Source: Pollutimonas subterranea
GTDB lineage: Bacteria > Pseudomonadota > Gammaproteobacteria > Burkholderiales > Burkholderiaceae_B
Length of the DNA stretch: 64,000 bases
NCBI RefSeq assembly: GCF_002849655.1
Contig: NZ_PDNW01000003.1
Location: forward strand, 265,432-329,431
Reading direction: 5' to 3'
A model generated the notes under the pieces. The model ran no database searches. It was given only the letters and a program-made list of their open reading frames with translations, and was not told the DNA's origin. The number at the start of each line of letters is the position of its first letter. Positions within the stretch are counted from its first letter, which is position 1. Made by a program: the position numbers and the translations under genes. Shown one piece after another: positions 27,574 through 37,602 of this stretch.

Positions 27574-28560
27574 TCCATCCGCCAGAATAAACCAGGCCTT
27601 TACGCCCATCGTCCGGATCAGCGATTCGGCATCCGGCAAGGGCATGTTCGAGAGCCCGGTGGATAAGGCATCGGCAGTGGTGGCGTTAGACGCCAGCACC
27701 GAGACGCTGCGGTACCGCGCTTGGCTTGAACCAGTCCCAGGATCGAAAATATGCGCAAAACGGCCCGCCGCATCCAGGTGCGTGCCGTAGCCGCCCGACG
27801 TGGCCAAAGCATGATTCCGAATCGATACTGTTTCAAATACTTGTTCCGGATGCTCGGGATCGGCGAGGCCCACACGCCATGGCAACGCATGTTCATGCCG
27901 GTCCATTGCCTGGATCTCGCCCATGTCGACCAGCGCGCGATCCAGCCCCGCCTTGCGCAATAACTGTGTGACCCGATCAGTGATATAGCCTTGGGCAATA
28001 CCGTTAAGGGTAAGTGCCATGCCGGGGCGCAGCAAGCGGATTCTATCCGCGCCAATCTCGATGCTTTCATGGTCCACCAAAGCCAGGACCCGTTCTATCG
28101 CCGCCCGTGAAGGTCCGCCCGGATCGGCATGGGCTTGTGAGAAATGGTCTGCATACAGCGTCCACAAAGGCTGCACGGAAGGATCGAAAGCGCCGCCCGT
28201 CACCATACTGAAGTGCCGACTGGTGCTGAGTAAATTCAGCAAATCGGCCGGTGGGGTATCAAGGAACCCTTGGCGGTTAAGGATGGAGAGGACACTACCG
28301 TCTTGATAAAGGCTGAATATTTTTTCCAGCCGGTGCACTTCAGCTACGGACTGGTCGATCAGCCTGCGGGCAATCTCAGCGTCCGGATGATAGATATGCA
28401 ATTCCGCGTCGGCGCCCAAGGCAATGCCCCGCCAGCTGGTCAAGGGCGGGGCAGGTGGTGAGTGGGCGAGCGCGCCGCGCAATGCGCCCGGCACAAGAAG
28501 CGAACCCGTGGCGGCCGCCAGTATCCCGATAAAACGGCGCCGGGAAGATAGATTTTTCAA
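27550..28560 (-). CDS. nosX: FAD:protein FMN transferase (ApbE/NosX)
   Basis: 336 residues with a twin-arginine signal (SSRRRFIGILAAATGS). ApbE signatures: GGAFDPSVQPLW, LNGIAQGYITDRV, VDMGEIQAMD, and ATSGGYGTHLDAAGRFAHIFDP. It attaches FMN covalently to a threonine of a target flavoprotein, here most likely the periplasmic FMN domain of NosR. It is the last gene of the nos operon and overlaps nosL by 4 bp. Confidence 0.93.
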   Translation of the reverse strand: MKNLSSRRRFIGILAAATGSLLVPGALRGALAHSPPAPPLTSWRGIALGADAELHIYHPDAEIARRLIDQSVAEVHRLEKIFSLYQDGSVLSILNRQGFLDTPPADLLNLLSTSRHFSMVTGGAFDPSVQPLWTLYADHFSQAHADPGGPSRAAIERVLALVDHESIEIGADRIRLLRPGMALTLNGIAQGYITDRVTQLLRKAGLDRALVDMGEIQAMDRHEHALPWRVGLADPEHPEQVFETVSIRNHALATSGGYGTHLDAAGRFAHIFDPGTGSSQARYRSVSVLASNATTADALSTGLSNMPLPDAESLIRTMGVKAWFILADGSRVVLEG

Positions 28561-29120
28561 TGTGAAGGTTCTCCATGTGGCGACGAGGGGGCAGACTTTA
28601 ATCCCTGGGCCGCAGCATCGTGGTTCAGGATGTAATGTTCCGGCATGTCGTTGAAGCTGACGACTCGTCCGCGATACTTGTCGGCAAATTCCAGAGCCTT
28701 GGCTTTATCGCCAAAGGGCAATGCATCTTCGGCGCCCATTCCTCCGATGAACTCGCTCTCGATGACATAGAAGGCGCTGCGCGCGTCTATCCAGGTGCCG
28801 GTCTCCGGTTGGTTCCAGTCGTGCACCTTGCCCATATCGTGCACGTAGATGGCGCTGATACCCTTGGGCTCTTCGGGCAGCAGTGTGTAGGCGAACACCT
28901 GTTTGATGGCGGTAAACCAGACAGGAGTTTCACGGCCATAGACAAAGATCTGCCCTTTCGGGCCTGAATGTTCGACCAGGTTCATGCCGCAATAGTGGCC
29001 CACCGAATCAAGGGTGACCTCTTGCGCCGCAGGAGGCTGTGCCTTGGGGTCATCTTCGGTGCCGCATGCGGACAGCGCCAGAAAGACGAGGAATACACTT
29101 GCGAACCGGCGCAACGTCAT
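28557..29120 (-). CDS. nosL: Copper chaperone lipoprotein NosL
   Basis: 187 residues from ATG 29120, which has GGAGG upstream. It is a lipoprotein (lipobox LSAC). The Cu(I)-binding CGM motif is in HYCGMNLVEHSGPKGQIFV, and the fold-defining VYVHDMGKVHDW-like and WIDARSAFYVIES segments are present. NosL delivers copper for assembly of the CuZ centre of nitrous oxide reductase, together with NosDFY. The start overlaps nosY by 4 bp. Confidence 0.94.
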   Translation of the reverse strand: MTLRRFASVFLVFLALSACGTEDDPKAQPPAAQEVTLDSVGHYCGMNLVEHSGPKGQIFVYGRETPVWFTAIKQVFAYTLLPEEPKGISAIYVHDMGKVHDWNQPETGTWIDARSAFYVIESEFIGGMGAEDALPFGDKAKALEFADKYRGRVVSFNDMPEHYILNHDAAAQGLKSAPSSPHGEPSH

Positions 29121-29947
29121 AACTGCCTCCGTTGAAAGAAAGCGGCGGCAAGGGAAAACGGAATCACAATCCATAATAACTGAGCAATAACAAGTAGGGG
29201 CATGCCCAGACTGGTTTGGCCACTTAAGCCTGCCATTCCTGAGAACATGGACACATTCTCGTACCCCGTCAGGTTAAGCAGCCTGTACACGTCTGACGGA
29301 TTGAACAGTAATACTTTGTTCAGCAGCCCGGCGGTAATGAAACGTCCCTGGTCCGCAACCAGGACTCCCAGCAGCGCCATATCGTAGATCACCACAAAGA
29401 AAAGCCAGACGCCGATGGCGATGCCCGCAGCGGTGGCGCGCTCGCGCACCACCGCGCTGATCATGTAGCCCATGGCAAGAAAGCTTGCACCCAACAATAC
29501 ACTGGCCAGTATCAGGAACGCAAACGCCTGCCATGCGGCCGGGTCAGGTGCGCCATGCACCCATTGCAAGGCTACGCCGGCCGAGCCATAGCCTACCGTC
29601 GTGGCGACGGTGAGAACGACCAGATGGCCGACGAATTTTCCCACCATGATCTGCCATCGCGATACCGGGTAGCTGAGCAGCAGCGCCATGGTTCCACGGT
29701 CTATTTCACCCACGATGGCGTCATAGGCCAATAGCATGGCGATCAAGGGCACCAGAAATATCGACAGGCTTGAAAGACTGACCACCGTAACTGTCAGCGG
29801 GTCGACCTTGACGGCTCCGGTAGGCGAACTGCCCAGAAAGCCCAGCGAAAGTGCCAGCATTGCAAGCAGCAATGCTGTGGCCAGCACCCAGCGATTACGC
29901 AGTCCGTCGCGGACTTCCTTGCCAATAATGATGAAAACAGCATTCAT
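29117..29947 (-). CDS. nosY: ABC transporter permease NosY
   Basis: 276 residues with six predicted membrane helices; the N-terminal GKEVRDGLRNRWVLATALLL and the IVGEIDRGTMALLLSYPVSR segment are typical of NosY and ABC-2 permeases. It forms the membrane part of the NosDFY machine that supports CuZ assembly. It overlaps nosF and nosL by 4 bp each. Confidence 0.94.
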   Translation of the reverse strand: MNAVFIIIGKEVRDGLRNRWVLATALLLAMLALSLGFLGSSPTGAVKVDPLTVTVVSLSSLSIFLVPLIAMLLAYDAIVGEIDRGTMALLLSYPVSRWQIMVGKFVGHLVVLTVATTVGYGSAGVALQWVHGAPDPAAWQAFAFLILASVLLGASFLAMGYMISAVVRERATAAGIAIGVWLFFVVIYDMALLGVLVADQGRFITAGLLNKVLLFNPSDVYRLLNLTGYENVSMFSGMAGLSGQTSLGMPLLVIAQLLWIVIPFSLAAAFFQRRQL

Positions 29948-30849
29948 AAGTCTTCTCGCCTGAGAAAATGGGCGTACATATCATCCAGGCTGGGGGTATG
30001 TATTTCAATATCGTCGATGGCCACGTTCAAGGTTCCAATGCTGCGCATGGCATCCACCTTGTCGCTTTCAGTGCAGGCCAACTCGAACTTCGATTCATCG
30101 ATCCGCTGCCACACGTCGGGCAACAAGCCGGCTGTCGAACCGTCACCAAGTTTCAAGCGGATACGAATGGGCAGCCCCGCGGTGTGCCGCAACTGAGACA
30201 TTGATCCATCAGCAATCTTGCTGCCATTTTTCATGACCACAATGCGGTCCGTATGACCATCGAGCTCGGATAAGGCGTGCGTGCTGAGCAACACGGTCGA
30301 GCCACCATTACGCAGTTCACGCACGATTTCATAGAACATCAGGCGTGAAGCTGGATCCAGGCCGGTGGTCGGTTCGTCGAACAGCAGCACTTTAGGCTTA
30401 CCCAGCAGTGCCTGTGCCAGGGCTAATCGTTGACGCATGCCTTTCGAATAGACGCCCACCCGCCGCTGAGCGGCCTGTGCGATGCCCACCCGGGAAAGAA
30501 GGGCCGCATTGGCGGAAACGGGCTGCCGTTTGAGCCGGGCATAGAAAGCCAGCGTCTCGGCGCCTGTCAGCGATGGATGCAGTGCTACGGTCTCCGGCAG
30601 GTAGCCGATGTTGCCACGCATGCGCACTGCAGCGCGCCCTGACGCCTCATGGCCCAGCAACATCACTTTGCCGGAGCTTGGACGTATCAGTCCGAGTATC
30701 AGCTTGATCAGGGTGCTTTTGCCGGCGCCGTTGTGTCCGGCCAGCGCGACACATTCGCCAGCGCGTAGCGTCAAATCCATATTATTGACAGCACGTTGCT
30801 TGCCGTAGTTCTTCGTGACGCCTGACAGCGACACATGAAACTCTGTCAT
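29944..30849 (-). CDS. nosF: ABC transporter ATP-binding protein NosF
   Basis: 301 residues. Walker A GHNGAGKST (about 37-45), signature YSKGMRQRLALAQALLG, Walker B VLLFDEPTTGLDP and H-loop STHALSELDGHTDR are intact. It is the ATPase of the NosDFY complex. A C-terminal regulatory region (about 220-301) follows the nucleotide-binding domain. Start and stop overlap nosD and nosY by 4 bp. Confidence 0.94.
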   Translation of the reverse strand: MTEFHVSLSGVTKNYGKQRAVNNMDLTLRAGECVALAGHNGAGKSTLIKLILGLIRPSSGKVMLLGHEASGRAAVRMRGNIGYLPETVALHPSLTGAETLAFYARLKRQPVSANAALLSRVGIAQAAQRRVGVYSKGMRQRLALAQALLGKPKVLLFDEPTTGLDPASRLMFYEIVRELRNGGSTVLLSTHALSELDGHTDRIVVMKNGSKIADGSMSQLRHTAGLPIRIRLKLGDGSTAGLLPDVWQRIDESKFELACTESDKVDAMRSIGTLNVAIDDIEIHTPSLDDMYAHFLRREDL

Positions 30850-32138
30850 GGCAGGTCCTTTGATTTCTTCAGTGCATGCAGTATGGGAGCCTCCATGAGT
30901 GGGGCGCTATCGACCACACCCCCTGGCAATATGGCGGGGAATTGGGACTGTGCCCACCGGACTATGGAAACGGCCGGGCTGTTGAGCAACAAACGGGCGG
31001 AAGGCGCCCGCCATATCACCTGATCGATAACGTCATTGGGGCGATAAGCGGTGTCGGCAATTCCGTCGCCATCGAGGTCGAAGGCGGTGTTATCGCTCCA
31101 GTAATTGCCGCGGCCGTTCCTGGACCAGTCCAGGTGACGCGTTCCAACGTACTTGACCTGATTCCGATTGTTGACGAAAGCATTATTGCTCATGTAGTTG
31201 CCTTCGGATCCTGCCGTGAAGTGTATGCCGATGGCGCAGTCCTGGAAATGGTTGCCATCAAATAGATTCTGGTTGGCGTTATAGATGAAAACGCATTTTT
31301 CCCCACCCTCGACCAAATTGCCGGTGATGGTCGAGTTGTTTGCATAATTGAGCATCAAGCCCTGGTCCTGGCTATTGATGGAGATATTGTCTTTGACGAT
31401 CAGCTTGTCCGAGAACATGATGGCGTAGCCAATATCATTGCCCACGGAAACATTGTCGCTGACCTCGCTGTCGTTGGTGTACATATAGTGCACGGCATAA
31501 CGCAGATCGCTGAAGCGATTGCCGCGGAAGACGTTCCGTTTGCTCGTGTTGACGAAAATACCGTCGCGGCCCTTTGAAATATCATTGCCAATGACACTAG
31601 AGCCGGGCGTATTCCATAAAGTTACCCCGTTACCACGTTCTGCAACCCGCAACTCGCTATTGCCGACGATGCGGTTGTCTTGCACGACGACATCATGAGG
31701 ACCCCACACATAGACGCCGACCGAATTGTCGAGTACATCGTTTTGCTCTACTCGGGCATTGTGGGCGGGTTTATCAAGAAAAATCCCTGCGTCCATCTCG
31801 GAGAGACTCAGGCCTGAATTTTTGACCGTTAGATTGCGTATCGTGACATCAGGCGCCTGGACCCACAGGGTCCGGCCCTTTCGCTCGCCCAGGATGATGG
31901 CTGATCGATCCGCCGGCCCTTCAATGACCAGCGGTTTATCGATGACAATATTGCCCACATATTCGCCTGGAGCAAGCCGGATAACATCGCCCGATATCGC
32001 CGATGCGATGGCGGACTGAAGCTTATCGCCGTCCGCGACATGGATCGTCTTGGCAAGGCTGGCTCCCGACAGGCAGAGTCCGATCAACGATACGATGACC
32101 GGCCCCAACCATTGCACTAGAGAATATGCAGGTTTCAT
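30846..32138 (-). CDS. nosD: Periplasmic copper-binding protein NosD
   Basis: 430 residues with a signal peptide (cleavage after GASLAK, near 29). The body is a right-handed parallel beta-helix of CASH/PbH1 repeats, for example NSITGNLVEGG-type Asn ladders and GNYWSDNTAFDLDGDGIADTAY near the end. NosD takes copper from NosL and docks to NosZ in the periplasm. It starts 6 bp after nosZ and overlaps nosF. Confidence 0.94.
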   Translation of the reverse strand: MKPAYSLVQWLGPVIVSLIGLCLSGASLAKTIHVADGDKLQSAIASAISGDVIRLAPGEYVGNIVIDKPLVIEGPADRSAIILGERKGRTLWVQAPDVTIRNLTVKNSGLSLSEMDAGIFLDKPAHNARVEQNDVLDNSVGVYVWGPHDVVVQDNRIVGNSELRVAERGNGVTLWNTPGSSVIGNDISKGRDGIFVNTSKRNVFRGNRFSDLRYAVHYMYTNDSEVSDNVSVGNDIGYAIMFSDKLIVKDNISINSQDQGLMLNYANNSTITGNLVEGGEKCVFIYNANQNLFDGNHFQDCAIGIHFTAGSEGNYMSNNAFVNNRNQVKYVGTRHLDWSRNGRGNYWSDNTAFDLDGDGIADTAYRPNDVIDQVIWRAPSARLLLNSPAVSIVRWAQSQFPAILPGGVVDSAPLMEAPILHALKKSKDLP

Positions 32139-32144
32139 GCAGAC

Positions 32145-34061
32145 CTACACAGACGCTTTGGGATGAACGATCAACTGACCCGACATTTCCATATGCAAGG
32201 CATGGCAGAACCACTGGCAGTAATACCAATGCACCCCGGGCCGACCCGCCTTGAAGGTGATTGAAGCTGTTGCCTGCGGTCCGATTTCCATGGCCACACC
32301 ATGTCCCTCCAGCGTAAACCCGTGGGTCAGATCTTCAATGACTTCCATATTGGTCACGACCACGGTGACTTCATCACCTTCATTGACCTCGATTTTTTGA
32401 AGGCTGAACATCGGCGCTACGGCAATCATGTAGACGCGCACCTTGTTGCCATCGCGAATGACGTTGGCCGCGCCTTCCAGCGTTACGCCATCCTTCTTGG
32501 CCATTTCACGGGCATCTTCCCACATCGGATCGTCACGCTTCCATACGCTTAGAGGCCGAACCTTGCTACGATGCACCAGACACATATCGTGGGGTTCGGC
32601 AAAACTTGGGCCGTCGTGCACAAGCTTCATTTCATCGCCCGATATATCGATGAGCTGATCGTTTTCGGGCTTCAAGGGACCCACGTTCAGGAAGCGATCT
32701 TTCGAAAACTTATTCAATGAGACCAACCACTTGCCGTCGGCTTCCTTGGTTTCACCCATGGTCGTATGGTTATGACCGGGCTGATAATGGACGTCGAGCT
32801 TCTGGATGATGGGGTCGACTTTTTCACCCTTGTAGGCGCGCTTGGCTTTGTCGATGTCCCACTTGACGATCTGACTGTCGATAAACAAGGTGGTGTAGGC
32901 ATTGCCCCGGCCGTCGAAAGCAGTGTGCAGCGGACCGAGTCCCAACTGGGGCTCTGCCACCACGCAATCCCGGGGCTTGATCTTGTCTTCGAACAAGTCA
33001 TCCAGCGTGCGAACGTCAAGAACCGTCACCGTAGGCGATAGCTTGCCAGCCAGTACGACGTGGATGCCGTCCGGCGCGGCATTGCAGCCGTGTGGCGAAT
33101 TGGGTACGGGAATGTAGCGCGTATATTTGGAACCATGACGGCCGTCAATGACCGGTACGCCGCCCATTTCTTTGAAGTCGCCATTCTTGACGGCTTCTTC
33201 AATACGCTTGAGGTTGAATACGACGACCCAATCCTGCTCGTTCGCCGAAATCTCTTCGACAGTGACCCCTTTTTCGGAGTTGTAGCAGGTCGAGAATGAG
33301 TATTTGCCCTGGTAATCGGCGTCTCCATTGTCCAGGTTTCCGTCCACCATAACCTGCCACGCCACCTTCATGGTGTCGCCATCCAGCGCGGTGTAGACGG
33401 CAAAGAAGTTTTTCTTTGGGTCGTCGAGGATCTTTCCGTCGTTGGGCAGAGGAATAATATGTTCGCCGTTGGCAAACACATAGCCCGTGCGAGGGTAGCG
33501 CTGCGGACGCAAGCCATGCACACCCGACACATTGGGTATCTCAGTGATCTTGTCCGTTTTCATGACGTCGAGACGGATGCGCGCGACACGGGTATTGGCC
33601 TTGTCGTTGATGAACAGGAAACGCCCATCGTAGGTGCCGTCGGTAAAGGATAGATGAGGGTGATGCGCATCACCGTTCGGGAATATACCGCCCTGATCCT
33701 TCAGATATTCGCGAGTCCGCGCAGTGAGCCCTTCCGTCAGGATCTTGCGACTTTCGAGCGTGCGGCCCCAGCCGGTCGCGCTGCATTGATTGAAGACCGG
33801 AATGCGTAAAAGCTCGCGCATCGATGGCAAACCCAATACGCGGACTTCACCAGACTGACCGCTGGAATTGAACGCATAGTATTCATCGAGTTCGCCTGGA
33901 CCCACATGTCCGGACATCCCCTTTGCACCCTTCTTGTCGTCCTTGGCATAAGCCGAGGACAAATGGGTACCGCCTACCAGGCCGGCGGCTCCGGAAATCG
34001 CGGCGGTCCCGAGGAAGCCCCGGCGACTCAGTCCCGGTTTCTCGAATTTTTGATCAGACAT
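32145..34061 (-). CDS. nosZ: Nitrous oxide reductase, clade I
   Basis: 638 residues. A twin-arginine signal ([17 protein letters not shown]) marks the clade I, Tat-exported form. The seven-bladed propeller carries the CuZ histidines, including [19 protein letters not shown] and [10 protein letters not shown]. The C-terminal cupredoxin domain has the CuA ligands in [15 protein letters not shown]. It reduces N2O to N2 with electrons from a cytochrome c or azurin. AAGGAG precedes the ATG. A 104-bp gap separates it from nosR. Confidence 0.97.
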   Translation of the reverse strand: MSDQKFEKPGLSRRGFLGTAAISGAAGLVGGTHLSSAYAKDDKKGAKGMSGHVGPGELDEYYAFNSSGQSGEVRVLGLPSMRELLRIPVFNQCSATGWGRTLESRKILTEGLTARTREYLKDQGGIFPNGDAHHPHLSFTDGTYDGRFLFINDKANTRVARIRLDVMKTDKITEIPNVSGVHGLRPQRYPRTGYVFANGEHIIPLPNDGKILDDPKKNFFAVYTALDGDTMKVAWQVMVDGNLDNGDADYQGKYSFSTCYNSEKGVTVEEISANEQDWVVVFNLKRIEEAVKNGDFKEMGGVPVIDGRHGSKYTRYIPVPNSPHGCNAAPDGIHVVLAGKLSPTVTVLDVRTLDDLFEDKIKPRDCVVAEPQLGLGPLHTAFDGRGNAYTTLFIDSQIVKWDIDKAKRAYKGEKVDPIIQKLDVHYQPGHNHTTMGETKEADGKWLVSLNKFSKDRFLNVGPLKPENDQLIDISGDEMKLVHDGPSFAEPHDMCLVHRSKVRPLSVWKRDDPMWEDAREMAKKDGVTLEGAANVIRDGNKVRVYMIAVAPMFSLQKIEVNEGDEVTVVVTNMEVIEDLTHGFTLEGHGVAMEIGPQATASITFKAGRPGVHWYYCQWFCHALHMEMSGQLIVHPKASV

Positions 34062-34165
34062 GAAAACTCCTTGCGTTGGTTGGCGTCCGTATGCGAGCTG
34101 TCGAATGCCGGCGCCGTGGTGAAGTGCAGCTGTATATAGTCAGTAGCAGAGTGAGGTGTGCAATA

Positions 34166-36466
34166 TCAGGGTTCCGGTTCGGAAGCTGGCCTTTTGGCCG
34201 CCGCGGGAATGAAACGGATCACTGTCTCTTCGGGCATGGCGTCCGGCGGTGGCACGTGGCGCTTCTGCCGTTTGGCATTCTTCTGAATCAGGTGCGGGCA
34301 TTTCGTTTCGTGGTGGTAGAGCATCTGGCAATGGAGGCATTGAATACACTCATTGGGATTGATGTCTCCCTCGGGATTGATGGCCTGCACTGGGCATTCG
34401 ATATTGCAACGCTGACAGGGATTGCCGCAGGTGCGATAGCGACGCAGCCAGTTGAATACCCGTAAACGCGCAGGAATTGCCAGTGCGGCTCCGAGCGGGC
34501 AAAGATAGCGACAGAAGAAGCGTTCAATAAACAGGCCGGCAACCAATAACAACACGGCGAACAATACGAAGGGCCAATAGCGCACGAACTTCAGGATAAT
34601 GGCCGTCTTGAAAGGCTCCACTTCGGCCAGCTGTTCAGCGACTGAAAGCTCGTACAGTGAGAACCCGAACAGCACGATAAAGATTACGTACTTGATCGTC
34701 GAGAGCCGCTGATTCACGCCATGCGGTACATTGATCTGCTTGACGCCCAGGCGTTTGGCAATGCGGTTGGTGAGTTCCTGCAATGCACCGAACGGACATA
34801 GCCAGCCACAGAACGCACCACGGTTCCAGAACACCATGGATATGGCGGTTGCGCACCACAATATGAATACAACGGGATCCATCAGGAAATATTCCCAGCG
34901 GAAGTCCGTGCGCAATGCGGACGTGAAGGTAAGAACATTGACGACGGAAAGTTGGGCTTGCCCGTACCATCCGATCCAAAACAGCGTGAATGTCAGGAAT
35001 ACCAAGCGGAAGCGATCGTAGAAGACGGGTCGGCTTGCCAACTGATCCTGGAAGAAAAACACGCCCACGAGTATCAACAAGGCGGCCAGTACGGCCGAGA
35101 CTTGGCCCGTCTTGGCACTCCAGATTTGCTTCCACAGGGGTGGGGCATTTTCGTATTCGGCGGCAATTTCGACATTGCTGCCGGCCGCGCCTGGAGCGGC
35201 GGAAGTGCTGGCATCCGCAGAGCTTTCCGGTGTGGTCGCTGGCGTGGCTACTACCGCGGCAGGATCCGTACGCGTATATTCCGATGGCAACTGGTAATCA
35301 AGATCGAAGGTAAGGAACGCCTTCTCCTTGACGCTGACGACTCGTTGAACCATAAGCTGCAAGCGCCATGGCGCGACAGGATCCAGCGTCGCGTCATCGG
35401 GTACGACGAACAGAGCAATTTCCTTGAACCCCGGCGCGCCTTGCGCGAAGATATCGCCCAGGCGTAGATGATCGCGGTCTTTGAAGCGAAAACTGTTTTC
35501 TTGCTGGATCAGCTCAATGCGATCGAAAATACCGCCGCGCACGTAACCCGACCCCTTGAACGAATAGCGCCCATTGCCCGCCACAAGGACGGCCTGTTGT
35601 CCCGGTTTCAGTCGTTCGCTTAATATCTTCCACTCCGTCTCGCCAAGCAAACTGCGCCCGATTGCAGGAACGCTGACGAGCGCTGTATACAGGTCGATGA
35701 AATCCTCGTCCGGGTCGCCCGATTCGGGATGGTCGATGGCGCCTTGCCTTCCTGTGGCCTCGAAGGCCTTGTTGATGCCGTCGACCGTCAGATGCAGACT
35801 GCGCACTGCACCATTGGCAACCAGTTCGTCCCAGCCCTGCACCTTATCCTGCGTTTCGTCGACAATGCGCGCCGCAACCGGCGCTGCCTTGGACTCACTG
35901 CTTTCTGCGCTTCCTATGTGATAGGCACGTGCGACACTTATGGCCGAGCGCGTAATGGAGTCGCCGATGACCATCATGGTAACGGTGGCGCCGCTGATGA
36001 TATCCACCGGTGTGGGTGCGCCGTGGCGCGGAGGGGCATCTACAAAATTCAGCCCGACATAACCTTGGATAAAGTCGTCGACCTTGGCCTGCGGAATGCC
36101 TATCAACACGATAGGTTCGTGGTGCTTGACCAGCTTAGCCCCAACGATTTCACCGTTATCAGCGATGGCGACGAGCGTATCGATAGGTTTGCTGGAATAG
36201 CCCCTCGTATTGACGACATCGGTCGTGAGGTAGACGAGACCTAACTGACGGTCACCCGCATAGGCGCGGGCTATCATGGGCTTGCCCTCGGGCGGCCCCA
36301 GGCGGTCCGCACCGGGGAATATTTCGGCAGGCTTGAGGGTGTCGAGGAATTCGGGAAGCCGCTGTGCATGCGAGACCTGAACCATCACGCTAACTGCAAG
36401 CAACAAGACAAGAAAAACGAACTGTGCTGCTCGGACTAGCCCATGTAGTCGGGGGAGGCTGATCAT
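34166..36466 (-). CDS. nosR: Nitrous oxide reductase regulator/electron transfer protein NosR
   Basis: 766 residues. A signal peptide precedes a periplasmic FMN-binding domain (about 40-200, with DIISGATVTMMVIGDSITRS, the site for covalent FMN). Membrane helices follow, with the cytoplasmic cysteine motifs CGWLCPFGALQ and CRYLCPLGAAL, and C-terminal 4Fe-4S sites (CGNPCQRCNIECP and CIQCLHCQMLYHHETKCP). NosR is needed for nosZ expression and for maintaining NosZ activity. It is the first gene of the operon, with an FNR-type box 60 bp upstream. Confidence 0.96.
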   Translation of the reverse strand: MISLPRLHGLVRAAQFVFLVLLLAVSVMVQVSHAQRLPEFLDTLKPAEIFPGADRLGPPEGKPMIARAYAGDRQLGLVYLTTDVVNTRGYSSKPIDTLVAIADNGEIVGAKLVKHHEPIVLIGIPQAKVDDFIQGYVGLNFVDAPPRHGAPTPVDIISGATVTMMVIGDSITRSAISVARAYHIGSAESSESKAAPVAARIVDETQDKVQGWDELVANGAVRSLHLTVDGINKAFEATGRQGAIDHPESGDPDEDFIDLYTALVSVPAIGRSLLGETEWKILSERLKPGQQAVLVAGNGRYSFKGSGYVRGGIFDRIELIQQENSFRFKDRDHLRLGDIFAQGAPGFKEIALFVVPDDATLDPVAPWRLQLMVQRVVSVKEKAFLTFDLDYQLPSEYTRTDPAAVVATPATTPESSADASTSAAPGAAGSNVEIAAEYENAPPLWKQIWSAKTGQVSAVLAALLILVGVFFFQDQLASRPVFYDRFRLVFLTFTLFWIGWYGQAQLSVVNVLTFTSALRTDFRWEYFLMDPVVFILWCATAISMVFWNRGAFCGWLCPFGALQELTNRIAKRLGVKQINVPHGVNQRLSTIKYVIFIVLFGFSLYELSVAEQLAEVEPFKTAIILKFVRYWPFVLFAVLLLVAGLFIERFFCRYLCPLGAALAIPARLRVFNWLRRYRTCGNPCQRCNIECPVQAINPEGDINPNECIQCLHCQMLYHHETKCPHLIQKNAKRQKRHVPPPDAMPEETVIRFIPAAAKRPASEPEP

Positions 36467-36526
36467 GCGGCTACTCTTTCAACGATTGACTGACTTGAAT
36501 GTTACGCACTTATCGGCTCCGTCATA

Positions 36527-36540
36527 TTGACCTGGGTCAA
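36527..36540. promoter_or_regulatory. FNR/DNR-type box upstream of nosR
   Basis: TTGACCTGGGTCAA is a perfect inverted repeat (TTGAC-N4-GTCAA), close to the FNR/DNR consensus TTGAT-N4-ATCAA. Its centre is about 67 bp before the nosR ATG. It should make nos transcription depend on low oxygen or nitric oxide through a CRP/FNR-family activator, which is not encoded in this window. Confidence 0.8.
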
Positions 36541-36737
36541 TTAGCAAGGGAATTCACTACAAGATTCACTGCAAGTAAGAACGGGGAAGAAGACGTGTGA
36601 TGCTCGGGACCTGCTGCCAACGGGCGGTCCGGATGCCATGGATGCTTTTGTACTGAGCGGAAAGAGCAGGTGGAGCGGATGGAAGAAGTGGAACGAAAAG
36701 CACAACGCGGTGACAAGCACCGCGTTGTTGACCAAAT

Positions 36738-37187
36738 TTAGCTGCTGAGTTTCAGCGTGCCTGTCATGATGGCCCAGTGGCCGGGGAATGAGCAGAAGAA
36801 CGAGTAGTTCTCACCCGCTGCCAACTTGCTGACGTCGAATGTGACGGAATCGGTTTGACCGCCGCCAATGACTTTCGTGTGTGCAATGACGCGGGCATCG
36901 TCAGGCTTGACGTAGTCTTTTTCCAGGCCGGCGGTCATGCCGTCAGTGGCTACGCCTTGCTTGTCGGCGGCTTTCGTCAGGACCCAGTTATGGCCCATGG
37001 CGGCTGCAGGAAGTTTGCCCGTGTGTTTCAGATGCACGGTGTATTGGGTGCAACTTTTGTCGACGGTCATTTCCTTCATGTTGAACTGCATCGCATCATT
37101 GCCTTCGATGGTGGCTTCGCAATTGGCGGCCAGCGCTGGCAGGCTCATGACGGACAGCAGTGCGGCAAAAGCAACTTTAGCAAACAT
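36738..37187 (-). CDS. azu: Azurin
   Basis: 149 residues from ATG 37187 (GGAG upstream) with a signal peptide ending at LPALAA. Mature features are [15 protein letters not shown], the His ligand in MGHNWVLT, and the C-terminal ligand loop [12 protein letters not shown] (Cys, His, Met). It is a periplasmic blue copper protein that passes electrons to denitrification enzymes and peroxidase. It lies upstream of nosR on the same strand but with its own FNR-type box, so it is a separate transcription unit. Confidence 0.96.
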   Translation of the reverse strand: MFAKVAFAALLSVMSLPALAANCEATIEGNDAMQFNMKEMTVDKSCTQYTVHLKHTGKLPAAAMGHNWVLTKAADKQGVATDGMTAGLEKDYVKPDDARVIAHTKVIGGGQTDSVTFDVSKLAAGENYSFFCSFPGHWAIMTGTLKLSS

Positions 37188-37291
37188 AATAAATCTCCGG
37201 TGACAACAGTAGTAAACAAAAACCAAGACTCGCAAAAGTACAACGACTCTATCGTACGATGATATTTAATACCAAGGATAGCCGATAAGTC

Positions 37292-37305
37292 TTGATCCGT
37301 ATCAA
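37292..37305. promoter_or_regulatory. Consensus FNR box upstream of azurin
   Basis: TTGATCCGTATCAA matches the FNR consensus TTGAT-N4-ATCAA in all ten fixed bases. Its centre is about 111 bp before the azurin ATG. Confidence 0.85.
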
Positions 37306-37500
37306 AAAACCAAGGCATTGAGACCGGTGCAATGCAGGCCCGTCTCTCGCACAAGGCAGTCTTCAAGCTGAAGCCCATTGTACGTGACATGCGCCGTCGA
37401 ACCCTTGAAAAGCCGCCCGCCCAAGGAGGGTATTCATACGGGTAGTAGCGGATTTCGGCCGCAATCCTGCAGTGACGCGCGCAAGCGTTTCGTTGTTTAG

Positions 37501-37514
37501 TTGACCCACGTCAA
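37501..37514. promoter_or_regulatory. FNR/DNR-type box upstream of the Aer-like chemoreceptor
   Basis: TTGACCCACGTCAA is a perfect TTGAC-N4-GTCAA repeat, the same form as the nosR box. Its centre is about 95 bp before the chemoreceptor ATG, and 200 bp from the azurin box, so it most likely serves the plus-strand gene. Confidence 0.7.
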
Positions 37515-37602
37515 TTTCCAACAACTTGCCATATTGCCGCAGCACACTATCTGCAACAGAATATTCACTTAAAAAATGCAGCATACCTTTACAAGGCTAT
37601 AG

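Larger units (their letters stand above)
37188..37602. other. Divergent regulatory region between azurin and the chemoreceptor
   Basis: 415 bp without a convincing gene. It contains two FNR-type boxes, each about 100 bp from one of the two divergent start codons. No other clear structure was seen. Confidence 0.6.

Noticed and set aside
37363..37584. Possible 73-residue minus-strand protein between azurin and the chemoreceptor
   Set aside because: It spans an FNR-type box, has no ribosome binding site and no recognisable family.
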